NCBI GenBank assembly: GCA_023450745.1
Contig: JAEXGR010000051.1
Span: 1 to 29,988, forward strand
Reading direction: 5' to 3'
DNA from: Synergistota bacterium
GTDB lineage: Bacteria > Synergistota > Synergistia > Synergistales > Synergistaceae
Length of the DNA stretch: 29,988 nucleotides
Below, one piece after another: positions 16,516 through 23,729 of this stretch; positions within the stretch are counted from its first letter, which is position 1, and each line of letters starts with the position of its first letter. Position numbers and translations under genes: made by a program. The notes under the pieces were generated by a model, which was not told where the DNA came from, did no database searches, and was given only the letters and a program-made list of their open reading frames with translations.

Positions 16516-17374
16516 ACGCCGGAGAAGATTAAAAAAGATATTATTAGCGCTCTGCGCGCTGCTGGTCGGTTTTCTGATCGCGGCGGAGAGCCGCTTTGCC
16601 TTTATGCGCGTCGGCGACGTCGCAATCTCGCCGCCGCACATCCTGCCGCAGTATGCCGTGTGGGGCACGATCACGCCGGAACAGGAGCGTTTCTGGCCCT
16701 CCTTTTGGCTTGCGAAGGGAGATTACGAAAAGTTTATCGAGGCCTATTATCCGGCGGACGTGACCCTCGCGCTGCGCGGCTGGGGCAAGTTCAGCCTCGC
16801 CGTGTCGCCGCTGGTCCCCCTCTATAAGGTATACTGGGGAGGTAAGTTCTGGTATCTCTCGGGAGAGGGCAGGCTCTGGCTCTCGTCGCTGCCGGAGAAC
16901 AAAATCCTCGCGGAACACTCGGCCGAAAGCCTGCCGGTGCTCGCCTGGGGCGCGGACCGGGCCACGCCGATCGATATCGCGCAGGTGGACGGCAACGTCT
17001 TCGGCTCCAGCCTGCCACTCCCGCTGATCAGGAGCTGGTACCGGATGGCGGAGGAGCTCGGGTGGAGCAAATCAGTGAAATTTATCCAGGCGGGGGTCAA
17101 AGAGGGCACGCCGGTGGTGCGGGTGATATTCTACACGGCGGGGAATGAGAACGGCGCTCAGCTGCTGCTGCCGAACGAGGCGGAGCGGTGGCCGGAGACG
17201 GGGCTGGCCGTCAAAAAACTCTACGGCGGCATCTCGAACCTTCCGCCCGACATCTTTATAGACGGGACATACAAAGGAAAGATCCTCATCAGGAATCTAA
17301 AACAGGATAAAAAAGAGGCGCCGCCGGCGGCGGCGGGGGAGGTGAAGGGAAAAACAAAAAAAGGGAGACCTTAG
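16487..17374 (+). CDS. ftsQ: Divergent FtsQ/DivIB-like bitopic protein
   Basis: 295-aa protein with an Arg/Lys-rich cytoplasmic tail (RFRRRRRLKK), one membrane span (about 18-36) and an extracytoplasmic domain. The first part of this domain (about 40-95) has POTRA-like spacing: a strand after the membrane (FMRVGDVAIS), a helix around QERFWPSFWLAKGDYEKFIE, and YPADVTLALRGWGKFSLAVSP, which corresponds to the FtsQ strand pattern before WYLSGEGRLW. A Lys/Ala/Pro-rich tail closes the protein. Position between murB and ftsA is the classical ftsQ place. Sequence likeness is weak, so the name rests on position and architecture. The gene overlaps murB by 29 nt; no ddl gene is present between them. Confidence 0.7.
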   Translation: MKLNSLGRFRRRRRLKKILLALCALLVGFLIAAESRFAFMRVGDVAISPPHILPQYAVWGTITPEQERFWPSFWLAKGDYEKFIEAYYPADVTLALRGWGKFSLAVSPLVPLYKVYWGGKFWYLSGEGRLWLSSLPENKILAEHSAESLPVLAWGADRATPIDIAQVDGNVFGSSLPLPLIRSWYRMAEELGWSKSVKFIQAGVKEGTPVVRVIFYTAGNENGAQLLLPNEAERWPETGLAVKKLYGGISNLPPDIFIDGTYKGKILIRNLKQDKKEAPPAAAGEVKGKTKKGRP

Positions 17375-17387
17375 CGGCGTATTTGTC

Positions 17388-17415
17388 TTGAAATAATATC
17401 TTTATCATATATATT
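17388..17415 (+). promoter_or_regulatory. Candidate promoter for ftsA-ftsZ
   Basis: TTGAAA (17388-17393), 16 nt, TATATT (17410-17415) in the AT-rich 106-nt gap before ftsA. A perfect TATAAT also lies at 17430-17435 but without a matching -35 at the right distance. A separate ftsAZ promoter is common in other bacteria and would explain this gap in an otherwise packed cluster. Confidence 0.45.
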
Positions 17416-17480
17416 TATGAAGAAAGATTTATAATGTAAAATATGGGGAAGTAAATCCCTAAGAAGAGGGGGCAATCGTT

Positions 17481-18824
17481 TTGTTTAAAAAGGCATCAAG
17501 TTATCCGCAGAGCAGGGAGCCGGATCTGCTTGTCGGCCTTGACTTGGGGACGAGCAAGGTGACGGTGGTGGTGGCCGAGCGCGAGGCGGAAGGCGACGAG
17601 GCTCAGGTCATCGGCGTCGGTCAGGCGCCGTCAAACGGCATCCGCAAAGGACTTATAGTAAATCTCGATCAGGCGGTGAAGTCTGTGCGTCAGGCGGTCA
17701 GCGACGCGCAGAACATGGTGGGGCAGGACTTGAGCGAAGTGACGGTCGCCTTCGGCGGCGGCGAGGTTACGAGCATCCGCTCAAAGGGCATGGTCTCTCT
17801 CGGACGCACGCCGCGCTCCGTCATGCGCCTCGATATAGAACGCGTTATAGACGCGGCGCAGGCCGACGTCGTGGTACCCACGAACCAGAGCATCCTCCAT
17901 ACGATTCCCGTCGAATACTCACTGGACGGCAATGTCGGCATCGACGACCCCCTCGGTATGAATGCCATGCGTCTTGACATTGAGGTGCAGTCGATAATCG
18001 TTCCGACCGCCACCATTCAGAACGTGCTTAACTGTGTCAGCCGGGCGGGGCTCGAGGTGAACAGCCTCGTCATCAAACCTCTCGTCTCGGCCCTCGGCGT
18101 GCTGACGCCCGAGGACGCCTTGGCGGGCGCGGTCGTCGTCGATATCGGCGGCGGCACTACCGGCGTCGCGGTTTTCGCGGACGGCAGGCCGAAGCACCTC
18201 GCGCTGCTCCCCGTGGGCGGGGATCACATTACGAACGACTTGGGCAGCGTGCTGAGGCTGCCGCTCAACAAGGCGGAGGAGCTCAAGCGCTCCGTCTCGC
18301 TCAAGGCGGACTTCGACCCCGACGAGGCGCTCAACTTCACGCACAACTCACGCGAATACAGCATTTCAAAAGAGGATCTCTACGAGATCGTCCGCTGCCG
18401 TCTCGAAGAGCTGACGGACGACCTTATCCGCCCCGAGATCAAGGCGGCGAAAATATCCCTGCTTCCCGGCGGCGTGCTGCTGACCGGCGGCGTCTCGAAG
18501 ACCGAGGGGATTGACGACTTCATTCTGGAGAAGATGGACCTGCCGGCGCGCGTGGCGATGCCGGTGGACGCGAACCGTATGCCCCCCGGCCGCAACAGTC
18601 AGGAATACGCCTCCGCGGCGGGCATCATAAAATATATCCTTGAAAGAGAGCGCGACCCCTTCCGCTACCTCGACAACCCGGTGATCGGGAAGTCCGACCA
18701 GCCCAAGGGCACGCCGGTCTACGTGCCGCCGTCGGCGGGCGTCCCGATCGGGCAGAAGGATAAGGACGGCCCGGGCTTCAACCCCGTGGACGCCGTGAAG
18801 AAGCTTTTCGGAGACCTCTTCTAA
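17481..18824 (+). CDS. ftsA: Cell division protein FtsA
   Basis: 447-aa actin-fold ATPase that tethers FtsZ filaments to the membrane. Seen: the phosphate-1 loop LDLGTSKVTVVVAE (20-33), GGGEVTSIRSKG of the 1C/SHS2 region, VVDIGGGTTGVAVF (phosphate-2 loop), LLTGGVSKTEGIDDF (adenosine motif), and a C-terminal amphipathic helix AVKKLFGDLF that fits the membrane-targeting sequence after a flexible Pro/Gly-rich linker. The start is TTG, with AGAGGGGG 8 nt upstream; no ATG is nearby. ftsZ follows after 23 nt. Confidence 0.96.
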   Translation: MFKKASSYPQSREPDLLVGLDLGTSKVTVVVAEREAEGDEAQVIGVGQAPSNGIRKGLIVNLDQAVKSVRQAVSDAQNMVGQDLSEVTVAFGGGEVTSIRSKGMVSLGRTPRSVMRLDIERVIDAAQADVVVPTNQSILHTIPVEYSLDGNVGIDDPLGMNAMRLDIEVQSIIVPTATIQNVLNCVSRAGLEVNSLVIKPLVSALGVLTPEDALAGAVVVDIGGGTTGVAVFADGRPKHLALLPVGGDHITNDLGSVLRLPLNKAEELKRSVSLKADFDPDEALNFTHNSREYSISKEDLYEIVRCRLEELTDDLIRPEIKAAKISLLPGGVLLTGGVSKTEGIDDFILEKMDLPARVAMPVDANRMPPGRNSQEYASAAGIIKYILERERDPFRYLDNPVIGKSDQPKGTPVYVPPSAGVPIGQKDKDGPGFNPVDAVKKLFGDLF

Positions 18825-18847
18825 GAGCGCAGGGAGGAATAACAGGT

Positions 18848-20164
18848 ATGGGAGCTATGTCAGAGATATTTCAGCTTGATAAATCGAACTTCCCGACCCG
18901 GGAAGTCATTAAGGTAGTAGGCGTGGGCGGCGCGGGCAACAACGCGCTGAACCACATCATCCGCGGCGGCGTGAGCGGCGTGGAGTTCATCGCGGCGAAC
19001 ACCGACATCGCCCATCTCGAACTCTCGGAGGCGACCTGCCGCATCATCCTCGGCAAGGAGCTCACAAAGGGGCTCGGCGCGGGGTCCGACCCGGAGATCG
19101 GCTGCAAGTCGGCGATGGAGTCGCGCGAGGAGCTGCGCGCGGTGGTCGAGGGAGCGGACATGGTCTTCGTCGCCGCCGGCATGGGCGGCGGCACCGGCAC
19201 GGGAGCCGCGCCGGTGATCGCCGGGATCGCCAAAGAGGCCGGCGCTCTTGTGGTGGCGGTCGTCACGCTGCCCTTCACCTTTGAGGGACGCCGGCGGATA
19301 AAGCAGGCGAACAGCGGCATCGAACAGCTGCGCGACAAGGTGGACGCGCTGATCATCATTCCCAACGACAGGCTGCTTGGCGTCACCGATAAAAAGACCT
19401 CGGTCAACGACGCCTTCCGGATGGCGGACGGCGTGTTGCACCAGGCGGTGCAGGGCGTGACGGACCTGATCAAGCGCCCGGGGCTTGTCAACGTCGACTT
19501 TGCCGACGTCAAAACGATAATGTCGAACGCCGGCACCGCGATCATGGGCATCGGCGAGGGCTACGGCGAGAAGCGCGCGGCGACGGCGGCCTTCAACGCC
19601 ATCAACAGCCCGCTGATGGACAGCAAAATGAGCGGCGCGAAGGGCATCCTCTTCAACATCACGGGCGGCGCGAGCGTCGGCATCCATGAAATAAACGAGG
19701 CGATCAGCATCATCACCGAGGCCGCCGACGAGGACGCCTTTATCATCTGGGGGCACGTCTTCGACCCGGAGATGGAAGATTCCCTCCAGATTACGGTCAT
19801 CGCCACGGGATTTGACGACGACAAGGGCTGCGCCGCCGCGCCGCAGGCCGCCGCGGCTCCCGAGCCTGTCCCGGTGCGCGCCGCGCCCGGCGTCAGAACA
19901 AATTCCACCGGCGTGACGACCCAGGGGCTGGACATCGCCGCCGTTAAAAACCTCAACAGCTATACCGCGGCCAAAGGCCCGGCGGCGCAGCCCGACCCGG
20001 CCCCGGCGGAAAAACCCGCGGAGCCGAAGGCGAGGCGTTACGAGCCGGCGGCGAAGGCCGCGCCGAATATCGCCGGTTCCGACGAGGACCTCTTCAAGCA
20101 GAGCGGCGCCCCCGTAGACCAGTACGACATCCCGGCCTATCTCAGAAAGAGGCGGCAGTCCTGA
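18848..20164 (+). CDS. ftsZ: Cell division protein FtsZ
   Basis: 438-aa tubulin-like GTPase forming the Z-ring. Seen: GVGGAGNNALN near residue 28, the tubulin signature GGGTGTG (113-119), FEGRRRIKQA, the T7-loop region NVDFADVKTIMSNAGTA, then a long Ala/Pro-rich disordered linker (about 330-420) and the conserved C-terminal peptide DIPAYLRKRR that binds FtsA and other partners. GGAGG lies 10 nt before the ATG at 18848; the internal ATG at 18857 is too close to its purines. The TGA stop overlaps a CTG that may be the start of the next gene (CTGA). Confidence 0.98.
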   Translation: MGAMSEIFQLDKSNFPTREVIKVVGVGGAGNNALNHIIRGGVSGVEFIAANTDIAHLELSEATCRIILGKELTKGLGAGSDPEIGCKSAMESREELRAVVEGADMVFVAAGMGGGTGTGAAPVIAGIAKEAGALVVAVVTLPFTFEGRRRIKQANSGIEQLRDKVDALIIIPNDRLLGVTDKKTSVNDAFRMADGVLHQAVQGVTDLIKRPGLVNVDFADVKTIMSNAGTAIMGIGEGYGEKRAATAAFNAINSPLMDSKMSGAKGILFNITGGASVGIHEINEAISIITEAADEDAFIIWGHVFDPEMEDSLQITVIATGFDDDKGCAAAPQAAAAPEPVPVRAAPGVRTNSTGVTTQGLDIAAVKNLNSYTAAKGPAAQPDPAPAEKPAEPKARRYEPAAKAAPNIAGSDEDLFKQSGAPVDQYDIPAYLRKRRQS

Positions 20165-20274
20165 AAAAAGAAAGCCGCGCCCTCCGGCGGCCCGCGAAAA
20201 TAACCGCCTGGCAGAGCTGGGAAGATTACAGAAGAGACGAAGAGTGGATCACAGAGCTGCCCAAGGGAGGAGAT

Positions 20275-21450
20275 TTGCCTTGGGCTCTCTTTTATCCCGC
20301 CGACTACGCGATCGGCGCCGCCAACCTGGGCTTTCATTACATATTCCAGCGGCTGAGGGAGTCGGGGGTGGCGGCGGAGCGCTTCTTCGCCTCGCCGGTG
20401 CCTTACCGTTCGGTCGACGCGGACACGCTGCTCGAGCGCTTTTCCGTCATCACCGCGAGCATCGCCTATGAGGGAGACATCCCCGCCTTTTACGGGTGGC
20501 TCGCGGGGGCCAACATTCCGCTGCTCGCCGAAGAGAGGCGGGCGGGGGCCTTTCCCGTGATCGGAATGGGCGGCGCGCTCTCATACATCAACCCGCTCAC
20601 CGTCTCCGGCGTCTGCGACTTTATCATCCTGGGCGACGGGATGGAGGTCATGGACCATGTCATCGAGTCCCTGCGGGCCTACGAGGGAGGCTGCGGGCGG
20701 GACGAACTCTGGCGGCGGCTTGCCGAAAGCCCCGACATTCTGGTGCCGCCCGTCGATATCCGCGGCGGCCTGCTGACGCGCGGCCTGCATATCGCCCGCT
20801 CTCTCGACTTAAACGGCCCCTACCCGGCGCACAGCGTCTGGATGACGGAGAGGGGAGCCTTCGGAAAAACGCTGCTGCTTGAGCTTCAGCGCGGCTGCGC
20901 GCGTTCATGCAGCTACTGTACGCTGCCTCAGTGCTTCGGCAGGATGCGCTGGCGAAAATTTGAGATCGTCGAAAAGGCCCTTGAGGAGATCTCCTCGCGC
21001 TTTACGGTGCCGCAGGCGGGGCTGGTGACGCCGGAGGCGGGGGATTACCCCTTTCTGCCGCAGCTGACCCAACGGCTCATGGAAAAGCGGATCGGCGTCT
21101 CCTTCGCCTCCCTGCGCCTCGACCGGCTCAACGAACAGATGATCGCGGCGCTCTGCGGCAGCGGCCGGCGCAGCATCACGGTCGCCCCCGAGACCGGCGG
21201 CGAGGCGCTCCGCTTCGCCTGCGGCAAAAAATTCAGCGACGACCTGATCGTAGAAAAGCTCGCGATGGCGAAGGCGGCGGGAATAGACCGCGTCAAGCTC
21301 TACTTCATGATCGGCCTGCCGGGCGAGAGCGAGGAGGACATCGCGTCGATGACGGAGCTCTGCCGCCGCATAATCGCGGAGACGGGGCAGCTGCTGACCC
21401 TCTCCGTCAACCCCTTCATCCCCAAGCCGGGGACTCCCTGGAAGGATTAA
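20275..21450 (+). CDS. Radical SAM protein with N-terminal B12-binding-like domain, interrupted by an in-frame TAA
   Basis: 391-aa open frame from a TTG with GGAGG 4 nt upstream. Residues 1-120 resemble the cobalamin-binding-like domain of a conserved radical SAM family (FYPADYAIGAANLGFHYIF, GMGGALSYINPLTVSG, FIILGDGMEV). Residues 200-390 form the radical SAM barrel with the cluster motif C208-x3-C212-x2-C215, VAPETGGEALR and FMIGLPGESEEDI. The frame is open and family-like back to a CTG at 20161, so the TTG start is probably truncated. After NPFIPKPGTPWKD, where relatives continue for about 70-80 residues, a TAA (21448-21450) stops it, yet the same frame stays open for 81 more codons. Either the gene is a recent pseudogene or it makes a shortened protein. 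Substrate unknown; some relatives may be tRNA/protein modifiers, which cannot be judged here. Confidence 0.7.
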   Translation: MPWALFYPADYAIGAANLGFHYIFQRLRESGVAAERFFASPVPYRSVDADTLLERFSVITASIAYEGDIPAFYGWLAGANIPLLAEERRAGAFPVIGMGGALSYINPLTVSGVCDFIILGDGMEVMDHVIESLRAYEGGCGRDELWRRLAESPDILVPPVDIRGGLLTRGLHIARSLDLNGPYPAHSVWMTERGAFGKTLLLELQRGCARSCSYCTLPQCFGRMRWRKFEIVEKALEEISSRFTVPQAGLVTPEAGDYPFLPQLTQRLMEKRIGVSFASLRLDRLNEQMIAALCGSGRRSITVAPETGGEALRFACGKKFSDDLIVEKLAMAKAAGIDRVKLYFMIGLPGESEEDIASMTELCRRIIAETGQLLTLSVNPFIPKPGTPWKD

Positions 21451-21696
21451 ATTTTCAGCGGAAAACAGACAATCAGGCAAAAATATGAGAAAATAAAAAA
21501 AGATATGCGAACGATCGTAAAAAAGACGCCTCAGCTGAGGCTTACGGGAATAAAAGAGGCGGAGACGGAGTTCAACCTGGCCTGGTACGGGTACCTGGAA
21601 AGCCGTGAACTCGCAAAAAATATCGAGGCGGGCATTACAAAACTGCCCACATCAAATAGAGAGGCGACGCAAAAAGAGCTGGAACGCTTCAGATGA
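21451..21696 (+). pseudogene. C-terminal remnant of the radical SAM gene, in frame after the TAA
   Basis: 81 codons directly following the TAA in the same frame, ending in TGA. The reading KQTIRQKYEKIKKDMR, then TPQLRLTGIKEAETEFNLAW and YGYLESRELAKN fits the C-terminal helix-strand-helix tail that follows the NPF.PKP.TP segment in related radical SAM proteins. An internal ATG (21505) could start a 63-aa peptide but has only weak purines upstream (AAAAAAAGAT). So this is better read as the detached tail of the upstream gene than as an independent gene. AT content is higher than in the first part. Confidence 0.65.
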
Positions 21697-21715
21697 CACG
21701 AGAGGAGGAGGCTGA

Positions 21716-22384
21716 ATGGTGATTTCCCGCAAGGCGCGCGCGCGCGACTACAAAGACAAAAAACCGCTCACGGCATTTGGGCGGCTGATACTGCCGCTGA
21801 CGCTCGTCATGGCGCTCGCTCTGCTGTATCTCAGCGTGAAGCTCTTCTTTTTCGCTCCCGAGAAGTTCGTTATGGAGCAGCCGCCGCTTGATATCCACAA
21901 AGATGAATTTTTGGCCCTGCCGGGCGACAAACGGCCGCCCGCCGGCGGCTTTACAGACGACATGGAGGGCGAAGTAACGATCACTCCTCAAAAGAAAGAA
22001 CCGCAGAAAGAGCCGCCCAAGAGGGCCGTCCAGCCGCAGGAGGCGGTGAAGAAGCCGGCGCCGCCGGTAAAAACGAAGCGGGACGATCCCCCCGGCGGGA
22101 ACGCGGCGGCCTCCGTCCGGACCAAACCGGCGGCCAAGGCGGAGGGCGGCGCCAGATGGGACATCCAGATCGGCGGCTTCTCCGCGAAAGAGGGCGCCGA
22201 GCTCACCGTCAGGCAGGCGAAAGAGGCCGGCTATGCCGTCTATATCGTCGATGCCGTGCTCAACGGCCGTCCGTTTTATAAGGTCAGGGTAAAAGGGGAA
22301 GCGGACAAAAAAGCTTCGGCGGCGCTCTCAAAGCGCCTTGAAAAGGCGGGTTTTCCCGTATATTTAGTGGAAATAAAACGTTAA
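21716..22384 (+). CDS. SPOR-domain membrane protein
   Basis: 222-aa bitopic protein. Seen: basic N-terminus, one membrane span (about 24-45), a Pro/Lys/Glu-rich linker (about 60-145) and a C-terminal SPOR domain (about 148-222) with WDIQIGGFSAKEGAE, a central GRPFYKVRVKG strand and KAGFPVYLVEIKR. SPOR domains bind denuded glycan strands at division sites, so the protein probably localises to the septum, like FtsN or DedD. Its place two genes after ftsZ fits that role. It lacks the extra motifs that would identify FtsN proper. A strong GAGGAGGAG precedes the ATG by about 5-7 nt. An inverted repeat follows the stop. Confidence 0.88.
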   Translation: MVISRKARARDYKDKKPLTAFGRLILPLTLVMALALLYLSVKLFFFAPEKFVMEQPPLDIHKDEFLALPGDKRPPAGGFTDDMEGEVTITPQKKEPQKEPPKRAVQPQEAVKKPAPPVKTKRDDPPGGNAAASVRTKPAAKAEGGARWDIQIGGFSAKEGAELTVRQAKEAGYAVYIVDAVLNGRPFYKVRVKGEADKKASAALSKRLEKAGFPVYLVEIKR

Positions 22385-22387
22385 CGG

Positions 22388-22425
22388 ACAGGCACGGGAG
22401 GCGGAAGCGCGCCATCCGTGCCTGT
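22388..22425. repeat. Perfect 10-bp inverted repeat between the SPOR gene and moeA
   Basis: ACAGGCACGG (22388-22397) and CCGTGCCTGT (22416-22425) with an 18-nt spacer. It could be a transcription terminator stem for the SPOR gene, but no T tract follows; instead an extended -10 starts at its last base. It may therefore be an operator or a leader structure controlling the Moco operon. Confidence 0.6.
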
Positions 22426-22433
22426 GGTATGAT
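22425..22433 (+). promoter_or_regulatory. Candidate extended -10 promoter for the Moco operon
   Basis: TGGTATGAT (22425-22433) matches an extended -10 (TGn then TATGAT) and overlaps the right arm of the inverted repeat by one base. No -35 consensus is seen, as is common for extended -10 promoters. Transcription would start about 50 nt before moeA. Confidence 0.4.
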
Positions 22434-22490
22434 AGACGCCGTGTATAAAGATTATGGATAAGATTATGAATATGGAAGGCAGCTGATCTG

Positions 22491-23729
22491 ATGGCGGGTT
22501 TTGTAAAAGAGGTAACTTCAAGGAAAAAGGCGCTGGATGAGATATCGAAGCGCCTTTTATTTCCGTGGGGATATCCCGTCAGGGAGCTTCCTCTTGACGA
22601 GGCCGTCGGCCGCAGATGCGCCTCGGAGATAATAAACGACAGCCCCTATCCGCCCTTCAGCCGGAGCCTGCGCGACGGCTATGCCGTCAGGCACGCGGAC
22701 GCCGCCGGCGCTACGCCGGGGACGCCGCTTTTTCTGACCGGAAAGGGCGAGGTGCTGATGGGCGCGGCGCCGGACTTTGAGATATATCCCTCCGAAGCCG
22801 CCGCCATACCGACGGGCGGCATCCTGCCGCGGGGGGCGGACGCCGTCGTGATGCTTGAAGACACCGAGCTTGCCGGCGGCTGGATCGAAGTCCGGCGCGG
22901 CGTGCAGGCCGGGGAAAATATCATCCTCCGGGGCGAAGAGCTCGCGCCCGGCGAGCGGCTTTTGCCCGCGGGCGGCATGATCGATTTTCAGACTATCGGT
23001 ATGCTCGCGACAGCGGGAATCTCGCGGCTTCCGACGGTCGACCTGCGGATATCGATCCTCTCCACGGGCGACGAGATCGTCCCCGTGGAGACGCGCGAGC
23101 TGCCGCCGGGCTGCATTCGCGACGCAAACGGCGGAAACGTCAAGGCGCTGCTCTCGCGCTACGGCTTCGCGGCGGAATACCGCGGCATCGCAAGCGACGA
23201 CGGGGCGGCGTTTGAGCGGCGTTTCCATGAGGAGCTCGCAAACTGCGACCTGCTCGTCCTCAGCGGCGGCTCGTCCGTGGGCGTGCGCGATCACTGTTCG
23301 GAGCTGCTCGCCTCGCTGCCCGCGCCGGGGCTTCTCGTGCGGGGGCTCAACATCGTCCCCGGCAAGCCGACGCTCATCGCGGCGGACGCGGCGGCGCGGA
23401 AACTGGTGGTCAGCCTTCCGGGACACCCGCTCTCCTGCCTTTCCGTCGCCTTTACCGTGCTGCTGCCGCTGCTGATGCGGCGCATCGGCGCGGCGGAGTC
23501 CGAATGCGGCACGCGGACGCGCCTGCGCCTCTCGCGCGACCTCGCGGCGCGCACGGGGCCCGAAGAATTCGTGCCCTGCGCCCTCGGCGCGGACGGCAGC
23601 GCGGCGCCGCTTTCCGCAAAATCAGGCTACATTTCAGTATTGGCAAAGGCCTCCGGCTTCATCTGCATACCGGAGGACCGGGAGACTATCAGAGCAGGCG
23701 AAGATGCGGAGGTTTGGCTATGGCAGTAA
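22491..23729 (+). CDS. moeA: Molybdopterin molybdenumtransferase MoeA (first paralogue)
   Basis: 412-aa enzyme that inserts molybdenum (or tungsten) into adenylylated molybdopterin. Seen: FSRSLRDGYAVR near residue 56 (the MoeA N-terminal motif, usually SAMDGYAV), IPTGGILPRGADAVV, the catalytic loop STGDE (191-195), SGGSSVGVRDH (258-268) and LPGHPLSCL, followed by the C-terminal domain IV. Length is normal for bacterial MoeA. The AM-to-LR change in the first motif is unusual but keeps DGYAV. It overlaps the next moeA-type gene by 10 nt, which suggests coupled translation. GGAAGG lies 11 nt before the ATG. In genomes with two MoeA paralogues one may serve Mo and the other W; this cannot be assigned here. 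Confidence 0.93.
   Translation: MAGFVKEVTSRKKALDEISKRLLFPWGYPVRELPLDEAVGRRCASEIINDSPYPPFSRSLRDGYAVRHADAAGATPGTPLFLTGKGEVLMGAAPDFEIYPSEAAAIPTGGILPRGADAVVMLEDTELAGGWIEVRRGVQAGENIILRGEELAPGERLLPAGGMIDFQTIGMLATAGISRLPTVDLRISILSTGDEIVPVETRELPPGCIRDANGGNVKALLSRYGFAAEYRGIASDDGAAFERRFHEELANCDLLVLSGGSSVGVRDHCSELLASLPAPGLLVRGLNIVPGKPTLIAADAAARKLVVSLPGHPLSCLSVAFTVLLPLLMRRIGAAESECGTRTRLRLSRDLAARTGPEEFVPCALGADGSAAPLSAKSGYISVLAKASGFICIPEDRETIRAGEDAEVWLWQ

Noticed and set aside
21505..21696. Independent 63-aa small gene after the radical SAM gene
   Set aside because: It is in the same frame as the upstream gene, lacks a convincing ribosome site and reads like the missing C-terminal tail of that gene.
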